A stretch of 64,000 bases of DNA, taken from the NCBI GenBank assembly GCA_944989445.1, contig CALYLW010000060.1, positions 871,959-935,958 of the forward strand, in the 5' to 3' direction. The notes below the pieces were generated by a model. That model saw only the letters and a list, made by a program, of their open reading frames with translations. It ran no database searches and was not told where the DNA came from. The first letter of the stretch is position 1, and every line of letters starts with the position of its first letter. Position numbers and translations under genes: made by a program. The DNA is from Ampullaceana balthica. Lineage: Eukaryota; Mollusca; Gastropoda; Lymnaeidae. This document shows, piece by piece, positions 43,571-54,766 of this stretch.

Positions 43571-45605
43571 TAATCATATTTAATTTTAAAGAAGAAATAT
43601 TTTTTTAAATTCATTAATATTTAGCATTTGTTGGATTCGTTCTTATATTTTTATTTATTTATTTATTTTGGGGAGAACAGCTGTCTTATGTCATCATGTC
43701 ATGACAGCTAGATGTCTTGACATTTAGTTCTCAAATAACTAGGAAAGGGTTAGGTGAAAGTCAAACGTTCAATAAAGTTTCAATCTAGTTCATATCTTCT
43801 ATGTCGCCCTTCCCTGTGGCTCAGAAATCAGCTGGCGCCCGTTAGATGAGTGAGATTTCACATATTTGATTATTTGAATTATATCAGATTACATTCGAGA
43901 TGCAGCCTTTGAATTGAAAAATATAAAATGTAAATTGAGTTGTTGTTTTTAGTTGTTTTTTTTTGTTTTTTTTTGGGGGGGGGGTAATTTAAGTTTTATG
44001 ACGTCATATCTGTTTATGAACAACTGAAATGTCAAAAATATAAAGATTTAATTTTGAATTAATTTGTTGAAAGTTCACATTTTTCATGAAGTTAAACTGA
44101 AAATGATGTCCACATTTTTCCTTAAACAGTAAGGGTAACCTTAAAAGGAGTTGGTCTTTTACATGAGCACTTATGTTTATAAATATGAATTGCTTTATAT
44201 CGTATTTGGTAAATGGGTTTACGTTTAGGGGTGGGGCTGATAATACAACGAAAAGCTAAAAGTCAAGATTCGTTAGAAAAGTATGTATGCAATATCACTT
44301 CATTTATCTTCCCATAATCCTTTCTTCTGTTTCCGGGAACTAGCTCAATCAATAGTATATGCCTAAGGTGTTTAGCCACGTGCGGTAATGAGAAAATGTA
44401 CTTTAACATTTCAAGCAGGTGCTTCCTACACTTTAAGTCGATCTATATTCGAAACTATCTTTATTTTGAATTCCTTACCAAAATTGCTAGTGAAGGGTTA
44501 AGGGGAAAAAAAAGACCTCAGTATTTTAAAGCGAGAGAAACACAATTAAGTTAGAGTTACGGGAGACAATCAACATCCGCTCACACGTGTCTTGCACTAT
44601 TCCACACACGACGCGTCGAGATTTATTTAGTTAAACTCTAGTCCTGGTGCGCAGGCTTCTGCAACTGTTTATTGCTCCAAGTAACTCTCGGAGTCACCTT
44701 AAGTTTAAAGTATTTTGTAAATGAAGATGCTACACTTTCAGCTCCATTTCGTCCAAAATTGTTTTACCGCTCAGCATTTGTTCTCTTTTCTTGTTGTCTA
44801 GTGCCAATATTTGAGGACGAAATATTTAATTGTTGAACACATACCTTGGAGTGCTGTTATTTTTGAAAAGGTGGGAATTATATTTAAACCAATACATTAA
44901 CATCCCTTAAAGACAACGCAAGTTATCGTGGAAAGATGATATTGAATTTTGAAGATAATTTGTTGTTGTTGGCAGCCAAAAAACCTCTTCAAATGACATG
45001 CTTTAAACCTGGAGATGTATAGTTCAAACTATTTTAATACCACAACATGCGTCACAGCTTCAATATGACAGGATTTAATAATTATATATTATTGTTTCCT
45101 CAGATCGTAATTAGTAAGTGCTGCAGCACCGATGGAAATATTGCTATAATATTGTAGCGCCGAGACGGGCTAAGAGACCAATAAAAGTCTATAAATATCC
45201 ACTATTTATAGCACTGTTTCAGGTGAACTCACAGACGGACTGCCTGAAATGAACGTTGTCACTACTGGCCAGGGTGCAATCACCAGATGTGGTGATAAAT
45301 CATAACATTTTCTTGTATTCTTCAAGTTTCGCCTTCGGCACAGGCCATTTGGTTCGAGACTAGTCGACAACATTTTTATACGTCATCGTAGTGCGTGGAT
45401 GAACATAGCCGTATTGTGGGGATGGTTGGTGTATAAAAACGTAAAACATTGATTCTAATGTTTGAGTTTTATGGACTCTTGAGAATGATATTGCATGCAT
45501 CCGCAAAATTGATCTATACAAACATCCACGTTAAATAACTATCAAAAAAACGTCATGAAGTGCAATAGATATTTGCAATAAGTGGCAAACGTTTTTACAT
45601 TTATC
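43571..45605. other. No gene recognised
   Basis: AT-rich. It includes a short (ATTT)n run at 43,645-43,670 and a T/G run near 43,955-43,985. No supported gene. Confidence 0.45.
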
Positions 45606-45609
45606 ATTA

Positions 45610-45942
45610 GGTAAATATCAGATACCTTACGTGTTAAAAATACCCAATACCTTACCTTTTAAAATACCCAATACCTTACCTGTTAAAAACCCAATAACTT
45701 ACGTGTTAAAATACCCAATACCTTACCTTTTAAAAAACCCAATACCTTACCTGTTAGAATACCCAATACCTTACCTGTTAGAATACCCAATACCTTACCT
45801 ATTAAAATACCCAATACCTTACCTGTTAGAATACCCAATACCTTACCTTTTAAAATACCCAATACCTTACCGGTTAAAAAACCCCAATGCCTTACCTGTT
45901 AAAAATACCAATACCTTACCTGTTAAAAAACCCAATACCTTA
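45610..45942. repeat. 24 bp minisatellite, ~14 copies, interrupted
   Basis: The unit is CCTTACCTGTTAAAATACCC plus AATA. The array stops at 45,942 where a transposon is inserted, and half a unit more (TTACCTGTTAAAATACC) resumes at 48,043. The 109-residue frame over it is an artefact of the 24 bp period. Confidence 0.95.
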
Positions 45943-46697
45943 GGGGCCGTCCATAAATGACGTCACGCGATTTTTGCCGATTTTTTACCCCCCCCCACTC
46001 GTCACGCGTCGTCACAAAAACTTAGACTCCCCTTCTAAAAATACGTCACAAATCTTTGCCCCCCCCCCAAAAAAAAACCCACTTATTTTCTATTTGAAAA
46101 TAAGTATGTTTCAAATCACTTTTATTGTCATTTAAGTATTTATTATTTATTTAGTGAAGTTCTACATTGTAATATCGCAACCCGCGTGAAGCATTTTTTA
46201 AAAACGTTTAACCGGCCTTCAGAAAACAACTGTGTTAACATCCTTAGATTATATTTTATTTTAATGCATACAAATTAAACATTGACTATTAATCATCATC
46301 ATCAGGTTAACGTCTTTGTTTAGAAAAAAAAATTATTTAAAAATAACATTTTTAAAATTTATTTTTAAAAAATCCCTCAATTGACTGACGGGCATCCCGT
46401 AAGAAAGAGGTCGGCGAACAGAGGTAAATAACCTCATCTGGGGTCAATAAAGGGAATTGTTGGGGGTAATACAGACTCATTTGGGACATATAAAATCCAC
46501 TACAATCCACTAGATATATTAAAATACGTCATGTTTTCAAGTACGCTTGGAACATATGCCAATTATTGAACCTGTTCCTTCCAGAAAATGCATTTTTTTA
46601 AAATTTGACAAGTATGTAGATTTCTTACCTACGTACTATACGAAGACACCTAAATCTACCCTACTTTCATTTATATTGACACGAGTGACAATAATCT

Positions 46698-47410
46698 TAA
46701 TCCTCATGACTTGACTGTATCAAGTATCCTTTCTGTGATATTTAAAATTAATGCCTTAAAAACTGATCTAAGAAGAAAAGATGTTTTGTGCTCCTCTCGA
46801 ATTGCGATGTCAAGAATTTGATGCATTCAATAAAGTTAATGAATACTTGACCAATTTTAAATGGGCTCATTTATCATTATATCTACAATGGCCAGGGGCG
46901 TTTGACCAAAAACCAATCGAACAATTATATCAAAAACGGTTATAATTCTATCAAATAGACCCCCCCCCCTTTTTAATCCACATGACTCGTCTGTATCAAG
47001 TATCCTACTGTGATATTTAAAATTAATGCCTTAAAAACTGAGCTAAGAAGAAAAGTTGTTTTGTGCTCGTCAAGAATTTGATGCATTCAATAAAGTTAAT
47101 GAATACTTGACTAATTTTAAATGGGCTCATTTACCATTATATCTAGAACAGTGCTTATCAAACTTTTTAGTATGGCGGACCGGCAGGAATTTTTCTATTT
47201 TCCCTGCACTGACAATTTTTTCGGTCCTTTTTTGAGAACACCTGCGGACCGGCAGCGGATGGCCCATGGACCGGCACCGGTCCGCGGACCACCACTTTGA
47301 GAAGCACTGATCTAGACGACTAGAAAGGCCAGGGGCGTTTGACCAAAAACCAATCGAACATTTATATCAACCTTAAAACGTTTTTAATTTTTCAAATAGA
47401 TTCTCCCCCC
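46698..47410. repeat. ~270 bp tandem duplication inside the 2.1 kb element
   Basis: Copy 1 is about 46,698-46,973 and copy 2 about 46,974-47,410. Shared words include TATTTAAAATTAATGCCTTA, GAATTTGATGCATTCAATAA and GGCCAGGGGCGTTTGACCAA. Copy 2 is split by the hAT MITE at 47,149-47,309, while copy 1 is uninterrupted at the matching site. Confidence 0.85.
47149..47309. mobile_element. hAT-type MITE, 161 bp
   Basis: The ends CAGTGCTTATCAAACTTTTT and CACTTTGAGAAGCACTG are inverted. The flanks ATCTAGAA (47,141-47,148) and ATCTAGAC (47,310-47,317) match at 7 of 8 bases. It has GGACCGGC-rich inner arms. Same family as 28,970-29,235. A further end fragment (CATTGAGAAGCACTG) lies near 47,839-47,853. 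Confidence 0.85.
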
Positions 47411-48059
47411 CCCCTTTCCCCTTTTAAAGAAAGAGGATATTCCGTGTCGTTTTGACTGAAAATATCTACACATAATCCTATTCAGATCATTTTTAGACAC
47501 TTGTCATGCTTGTAAAACTCACCAGTAGCATTTTCGGCTAACGACGCTCCCCCAAATTCCCGGTCATGTGAGCAGGACATAGAGTCTGGGGGTTGGGGGG
47601 GGTTAACGCACACATAAACTTGTATATTTTGGCTTAAAAAATCGACGACTCCCGCCATGAGAGAATCAAACGGAGCTGCGGTTAAATCACAAATGCTTTG
47701 ATGTCAACATCAAACGACGCAGTGTAACAATTTCAAGTGTTATCTTGTGCATTCTCAAACTTAAGGATTATAATTAGATTTAATTTTCGTGTCTTGATAG
47801 CTTACGCCAACCAGCGTCTGATGGCCTACCGACCGGCACATTGAGAAGCACTGATTTTATTTTAAAAGTCATTTAAATAAATTATAAGCGACCAAATATT
47901 TCAGTGGAAGTTTTATTTAAAGTTACCCTTTTGATGTGACGTCAAATTTGTTCAACCCCCTCCCTCCCACTCGTCACGCATCGTCACAAAAGTGTGACCC
48001 CCCTCCCCCCCTAGGTGCGTGACGTCATTTATGGACGGCCCCTTACCTGTTAAAATACC

Positions 48060-48688
48060 TAAACATCTGACAACCTTGTCCCCATCTGGTTAGTTACTTG
48101 TTGTTTTTTTCATTTTAACAACAAACTTTTTTAGTAAGATGACGAACTTTATATGATTTTATGATTATATTTATTTGTATAAAGAAAAAATCACTCAGCA
48201 TAAAAAGCTTTAATATTCTATCGAAAGTCCAAAACTCTGCCGTGACGCTTTGATCTGACTTGTTTGTCCATTTCAATGTCAAGGTCATGACCTTGTGGAT
48301 AACCAAATGTTTGCGCAATGGGGCATTATATTAGACATTGCGTGTCATTCCATCCACCATGTCATTCTATATTCATTACAATTAAATTGTGCATGCCCCA
48401 CAGTGATATCGGATACATCAAAGGGAAATGAATTGAATCTTTATATGTTACAATAGTAACAGTCAAATACAGACAGATGGTGATTGGCTCTACCTTCATC
48501 ATTGAGTCTATTTTATACTTTACATCGAAACGTCATATGACCATAACAATTAGATATGTTATGGTTTCTCGTTATGGTTCAGTTATTTGGGAGCCTCATT
48601 AAAATCACACATGCATGGCCGCCTCCAACGTGTACTGAGTACTTGGTATCTCAATAATTTGGGACAAATTTTTTCTAATTGTATGATC
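48060..48688. other. No gene recognised
   Basis: Unique-looking sequence with no supported feature. Confidence 0.5.
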
Positions 48689-48689
48689 A

Positions 48690-48905
48690 GAAACTAGGGT
48701 TGGGTCTGGGGTACAACTGTCCAAGAGTGTACCCAACAAATCATGGTCTCAGCACTTTGGAGTACTACTGTGCAAGTCTATACCAAACAAGTCATGGTCT
48801 CGGCACTAGGTGTACTACTGTCTCAGTGTATACCAAACAAGTCATGGTCTCGGCACTTTGGGGTTCTACTGTCTCAGTGTATACCAAACAAATCATAATC
48901 TCATT
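48690..48905. repeat. ~51 bp repeat, 4 copies
   Basis: ACCAAACAAGTCATGGTCTC then GGCACTTTGG and TACTACTGTCTCAGTGTAT recur at 48,742, 48,793, 48,843 and 48,894. Confidence 0.88.
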
Positions 48906-49344
48906 ACTTGATATGTCTTACTTAACGAGTCTCTATTACAGCTTTCATTCAATCAAGTGTAAAGTGTTTCCAGATTGAGGCCTAGCCTAACCGCCATCGT
49001 CAGGTAGAAACACTATCGAGTATATTTCCAGTCTGAGAGGAAAAAATATTCTCAACTGTTTCAAAATCCATCGCCCTGTTATAAGTGCTAATTTGGGCAG
49101 AAGTTGGTGGTATTAAACAGCATCAGCCCTTACCCCCCCTCCCCACATGCACACACCACACAAATTCCAATAGAAATTTCTCAAGCATCCATGAACATAC
49201 AGATGAGGTAAGCTGTTACCCTTCAATGAACACGAACCAAATCCCACGGTCCCAAACGAACATTCTCGGCGAAATGGAAAGATCAAAATTGTACCTACCA
49301 CCTCCCCCTCCCTTTTCTTTAAAGAATTTACAACAAAAACTATC

Positions 49345-50165
49345 ACTTTGTTTGTTAGACTACAACAAACCATGTCTATGTTTGTTAGACCACAATAAGC
49401 CGTGTCTATGTTTGTTAGACCACAATAAACCGAGTCTATGTTTGTTAGCCCACAACAAACCGTGTCTATGTTTGTTAGACCACAACAAACTGTGTCTATG
49501 TTTGCTAGACCACAATAAGCCGTGTCTATGTTTGTTAGACCACAACAAACCGTGTCAATGTTTGTTAGACCACAACATACCGTGTCTATGTTTGTTAGAC
49601 TACAACAAACATTGTCTATGTTTGTTAGACCACAACAAACCGTGTCTATGTTTGTTAGACCACAACAAACTGTGTCTATGTTTGCTAGACCACAATAAGC
49701 CGTGTCTATGTTTGTTAGACCACAACAAACCGTGTCAATATTTGTTAGACCACAACAGACCGTGTCTATGTTTGTTAGACCACAACAAACCTTGTCTATG
49801 TTTGTTAGACCACAACAAACCGTGTCTATGTTTTTTAGACCACATCAAACCGTGTCTATGTTTGTCAGACCAAAACAACGTGACTGTGTTTGTTAGACCA
49901 CAACAAACTGTGTCTATGTTTGCTAGACCACAATAAGCCGTGTCTATGTTTGTTAGACCACAACAAACTGTGTCTATGTTTGCTAGACCACAATAAGCCG
50001 TGTCTATGTTTGTTAGACCACAACAAACTGTGTCTATGTTTGCTTGACCACAATAAGCCGTGTCTATGTTTGTTAGACCACAACAAACCGTGTCAATGTT
50101 TGTTAGACCACAACAGACCGTGTCTATGTTTGTTAGACCACAACAAACCTTGTCTATGTTTGTTA
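49345..50165. repeat. 30 bp minisatellite, ~27 copies
   Basis: The unit is TTTGTTAGACCACAACAAAC plus CGTGTCTATG. The 10-residue frame (LCLLDHNKPC) is open for 283 residues only because the period is a multiple of 3. One 28 bp unit of the neighbouring array is embedded at 49,862-49,889 and shifts the frame. Two-unit and longer blocks recur (AACTGTGTCTATG-TTTGCTAG pairs). Confidence 0.95.
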
Positions 50166-50838
50166 GACCAAAACAACGTGACTGTGTTTGTCAGACCAAA
50201 ACAACGTGACTGTGTTTGTCAGACCAAAACAACGTGACTGTGTTTGTTAGACCAAAACAACGTGACTGTGTTTGTTAGACCAAAACAACGTGACTGTGTT
50301 TGTTAGACCAAAACAACGTGACTGTGTTTGTTAGACCAAAACAACGTGACTGTGTTTGTTAGACCAAAACAACGTGACTGTGTTTGTTATACCAAAACAA
50401 CGTGACTGTGTTTGTTAGACCAAAACAACGTGACTGTGTTTGTTAGACCAAAACAACGTGACTGTGTTTGTTAGACCAAAACAACGTGACTGTGTTTGTT
50501 AGACCAAAACAACGTGACTGTGTTTGTTAGACCAAAACAACGTGACTGTGTTTGTTAGACCAAAACAACGTGACTGTGTTTGTTAGACCAAAACAACGTG
50601 ACTGTGTTTGTTAGACCAAAACAACGTGACTGTGTTTGTTAGACCAAAACAACGTGACTGTGTTTGTTAGACCAAAACAACGTGACTGTGTTTGTTAGAC
50701 CAAAACAACGTGACTGTGTTTGTTATACCAAAACAACGTGACTGTGTTTGTTAGACCAAAACAACGTGACTGTGTTTGTTAGACCAAAACAACGTGACTG
50801 TGTTTGTTAGACCAAAACAACGTGACTGTGTTTGTTAT
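50166..50838. repeat. 28 bp minisatellite, ~24 copies
   Basis: The unit is TTTGTTAGACCAAAACAACG plus TGACTGTG, evidently derived from the 30 bp unit. It is nearly invariant: a few TTTGTCAG at the left and two TTTGTTATACC variants. More homogeneous than the 30 bp part. Confidence 0.96.
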
Positions 50839-50839
50839 A

Positions 50840-52250
50840 GACCATTTCCCCAACATTCCCAGAACCCACTAGACCATAACGAGCGCTAGTCATTCACATA
50901 AAGTTGTGGAAACTCTCTGTTCATTGACCCGTGGTCAGGCCGAGGGGAGGAGTTGTGGGTAAAAATTAGACTTTTCGTAACAGTGGTTCTCAAGAAAGTA
51001 ATGATTTAATCTCGTGTATCATATTTAAAATTCTAAATGTTTCAATAAACTGCCACGAAACAAGAATTTTTTTATATTATTTTTTTTTCCTTAACGTCGT
51101 AATTAGGCTAGAAGTATTAAAAAAAATAGAAAAGACCACCTAACAAAATCAGAAAGACCAAATAACTTTTCCCAGCCTTAAACATTTATATTTTTATTTT
51201 TCGCACATTTCCAACACAAATTTGAAGATCAAAACTTAGTATTCTGTAAACGTAATGGTTGTTACTGTTACTGGCACAAGGCCAAGACCAAAGTGTAATA
51301 TCTACGTTGTTGTTAAACGTAACGGAAGGCTACTGTGTATTTGAAGTAGCACTGTGAAGCATTTAAATTTGCGTATGACTCTTAGATGTATCAAACTAAT
51401 ACGATTCCCAATGCATACATCGATTTCGAATGACATAACAAGTTAAAGCCCACGTGACCTGGAACATTAACAGAGTTGTTTATCTCTTAGATCAGCGTTA
51501 GTGAATTGTGACTGGTTCATACAACTAGAAGCACTTAAAGACATTTACTTTATTCACTGTCTGACATAATCGGGAATGCCCGATTCCTTCTAGTTGGGAG
51601 GGTTCCAAGAATCTTGTGTGCGTTTTAATTCTCGAAAATGTTTAGAAATGAACGTGACGACCAATGTAAGTAGTAAGAAGAACATGTCTATTTTGGGTTG
51701 GATCAATTCTTGACTGCTAAAACTGTGCGATTCTTTTGTCAAGAGAGCCAAGTATTCACTGTCCATGGCACGTATATCATGAATTAATGGAATAATCTGT
51801 TGTCTTACAATGTAATTGTCCCGCCATAATGTATTGAGTTTTTACTCAAGTGTATAATTTATTGGTTTCTTAAATTTTAGATTTTTTATTGCTTCAAAAA
51901 TAAGTTACATGTTTACTTGTTTGAATAAAATAGATGACTAATACAATTTGGCGAATATAGTCAGGTGGAAATTTATTTTTAAAAGTTTTGTGACATTTTT
52001 AAAATCTAAGATTTACACAAGACATAACTGGCAGTACAGTATTCTCTCTCCCACTAACACCCAGGTTTAGACATAAAGAGAGCTCATAGATAATGGGGGG
52101 AAAATGTTTTTACAAACTGACATCTGAGTTGGCTTAAAAAAAATATTGACTATTGTTAAGTTAACAACAAGACTTAAGAAAATTAAAATGCAAAAATACA
52201 TACATTTTATAATGTTCGCTTCGTTCTTATTCTTATTTGCAAATGAATTC
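50840..52250. other. No gene recognised
   Basis: AT-rich sequence between arrays with no supported exon, RNA gene or element end. Confidence 0.5.
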
Positions 52251-52251
52251 A

Positions 52252-52495
52252 TTAAACGTGTGCCCATCTAATCTAATATATTTACATTAAACGTTTGCCC
52301 TTCTCATTTAATATATTTACATTAAACGTTTGCCCATCTAATCTAATATATTTACATTAAATGTTTGCCCTTCTCATTTAATATATTTACATTAAACGTT
52401 TGCCCATCTAATCTAATATATTTACATTAAATGTTTGCCCTTCTCATTTAATATATTTACATTAAACGTTTGCCCATCTAATCTAATATATTTCA
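52252..52495. repeat. 35 bp minisatellite arranged as ~70 bp dimers
   Basis: ATTAAACGTTTGCCCATCTA-type and ATTAAATGTTTGCCCTTCTC-type units alternate strictly (52,321, 52,356, 52,391 ...), about 7 units. Confidence 0.93.
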
Positions 52496-53740
52496 TTTGC
52501 TTACGACTCATTCATTCTCCTGCCAACTAAATTACTCGCTCGTGTCTTTCGTTTTGCCCATCCAGGGAAAGGGTTTAGGTCATAAACAAAGTATCGAATC
52601 TCTACTGATTGCCAAACATCTATTGAGAACAGCAGCAATGACGACTTTCAACACTCTATTTCTATTAGTTTAGACCTTAATTAGTTCCGATTATTCTAAT
52701 TTACTAAATATATCTCAAATTTATGGGCAAAATTTCCATCCAAGCGATTGCTATATGACAAACTTCAGAGTCCGTTTTCTATTTATAGTAAAAGAACTCT
52801 ATCTAATATATGCGCTGTTATTTAGAATCCACATTTGGTTCCAAGGCTCAAGAATTAAGACTGGAAATTCCCGATCGTGTTGTGTATTCCTTGTTTACCT
52901 AAAATTCTAATTGTATTGATCTATAGTCGGTCAGTGTGATATTACCTGTAGCCCCCACCCTCCACCCCCGGGGCCACAAATACACACACACTCCCTTAAC
53001 CCGCACCCACCATACCGGCCATTTTAACATCAACATCAGATCTGCTGGCCGACCCCCTTTCGCCCAATGATGTCGTGTAACAGACGATTCTTTTGTTTTA
53101 GCACTATTGATTTGAGCAGACAGGCCCCATCTTGTGCTGGCCGGGAATTTCCGGTGGTGCCGCACACGATAAAGCCTATTAGCCAGCCGGGACTTTTTGT
53201 CTCTGTCCATGTCTGACCGCAACCACAAGCCAGCTCGGCCGAGTATGGTAATCTATCTATGTGACAGAGGTTCTCAAAACATAGGGTTTACGGTGTGAAC
53301 CCCCGCCCCCCCCCACCCCCAACACAACCATATCTATAGATGAACCAAATGTTTTTTTAAATTTTTTTTTATTGCTTTAAAGACATTTTCTTTAAATTTT
53401 GAAATAAAATTATGTCATTCTTTTCCGGTCAAGAACTCCATAGTTATCTAAGTAATAATAACTAAGGGTTTCCTGTTATGTTACTTACATTGTTCTAATT
53501 CAGTATTATACTGAAGTATACAGTATAACGTTGCCTTAAGGCAGCCCCGAAGTAGGGTTTAAGAAATGATGTGAGATGTCCCTTGGTTCCCCAGTATGAG
53601 ATCCCCTGACATCTGACGACGAGACGCCGATGTCTTTAGGATTGCACAGGGATGGACCGTGCATTTAATTGACCTACATTCTCAGCACGATGATTCCTTC
53701 CAGGAACGAATCTTAATTGGCTAGAGCCAGTTTGTCCGTT
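52496..53740. other. No gene recognised
   Basis: Contains a C-rich patch at 52,950-53,060 and another at 53,300-53,325. The 109-residue minus frame at 52,899-53,228 has no recognised domain or clear splice context, so I leave it uncalled. Confidence 0.4.
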
Positions 53741-53855
53741 ATTCTGTGCGTCTGGGTGTCTGTCCTTTTGTCTGTGACATAGCACAAACCTTCACTCCGT
53801 GCGTCTGTATGTCTGTCCTTCTTTCTATCACGCAGCAAAACCTTCACTCACTTAT
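53741..53855. repeat. ~58 bp duplication, 2 copies
   Basis: GTGCGTCTG-GTGTCTGTCCTT then CA-AGCA-AAACCTTCACTC occurs twice, diverged. Confidence 0.65.
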
Positions 53856-54004
53856 CCCATGTTACCTCATCTAGTAAAGATAATCTTTCTTTCCAGAAGA
53901 TTGATGCACCCTACGCGTATCCATTGTTTGTGTTTTGCATTTTTTCAAGAGCTTTAAATGTTGAAATTGTGTTCATCACGCCATATCCGTTTTATTCTGT
54001 AGCC

Positions 54005-54366
54005 ATCTGGTTAAATCATCTTTACTCATTCTGTCTGTTAAATCATCTTTACTCATTCTGTCTGTTAAATAATCTTTACTCATTCTGTCTGTTAAATAAT
54101 CTTTACTCATTCTGTCTGTTAAATCCTCTTTACTCATTCTATCTGTTAAATCATCTTTACTCATTCTGTCTGTTAAATCATCTTTGCTCGTTCTGTCTGT
54201 TAAATCATCTTTGCTCATTCTGTCTGTTAAATCATCTTTGCTCATTCTCTCTGTTACACCTTTACTCATTCTGTCTGTTAAATCATCTTTACTCATTCTG
54301 TCTGTTAAATCATCTTTGCTCATTCTGTCTGATAAATCATCTTTACTCATTCTGTCTGTTAAAAGT
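54005..54366. repeat. 27 bp minisatellite, ~13 copies
   Basis: The unit is TCTGTTAAATCATCTTTACT plus CATTCTG. It reads as a 9-residue period: LLNHLYSFC on plus and RMSKDDLTD on minus (124 residues open). One unit is shortened near 54,250, which breaks the plus frame, so no gene is called. Confidence 0.94.
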
Positions 54367-54369
54367 GTT

Positions 54370-54765
54370 TCTATGCTGCAATCTAATTCTTTTTATTAAT
54401 TTTTTTAAGGAAAAAAATTGGACCTAAAATGCTGACATCAGTTATAGTTTGTTGGTTCATGGAGTCAAAGTTGTGGGTAATACAAGACCACAACAAAATT
54501 AAATCATCTACCACTTCTTCAGTTTTCATCTATTTTTATAACCAAACGTCGTTTTCTAAAAACATTTACGTCGTAGATTCAGGAAATCCAATACCATGAT
54601 CTGCTTAAGGCAGAATGACTTTAAATTTGGACATCGGCCATCTTTTAATAGTAAAGAAATAAAACACGCGTGACGTGTACCACCGACAGTGCAGTTATCT
54701 TCCAATGACTCTTGAGAGCATTGACTTGTCACCAGACAGCCAGGTCATACTCCTCTAGGTAGATA
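54370..54765. other. No gene recognised
   Basis: Unique-looking sequence before the 74 bp array. Confidence 0.5.
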
Positions 54766-54766
54766 G

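Larger units (their letters stand above)
45943..48042. mobile_element. 2.1 kb DNA transposon with long inverted ends (PIF/Harbinger- or ISL2EU-like)
   Basis: The ends GGGGCCGTCCATAAATGACG and their exact complement are perfect over at least 26 bases. TTA flanks both sides (45,940-45,942 and 48,043-48,045). A 3 bp TTA duplication and G-rich ends suit PIF/Harbinger or a TA/TTA-targeting relative. Sub-terminal CACTCGTCACGC-TCGTCAC occurs near both ends in the same sense. No transposase frame is left. The interior holds a ~270 bp tandem duplication and another MITE. Superfamily is inference. Confidence 0.8.

Noticed and set aside
49085..49936. 283-residue plus-strand frame
   Set aside because: Only its first ~80 codons are unique, with no domain. 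The rest is a 10-residue repeat from the 30 bp minisatellite.
52899..53228. 109-residue minus-strand frame as a gene
   Set aside because: No recognisable domain and no clear start or splice site. It covers a C-rich patch that lowers stop frequency.
53976..54350. 124-residue charged MSKDDLTDR repeat frame on minus
   Set aside because: Arises from a 27 bp minisatellite. No promoter or splice context is visible.
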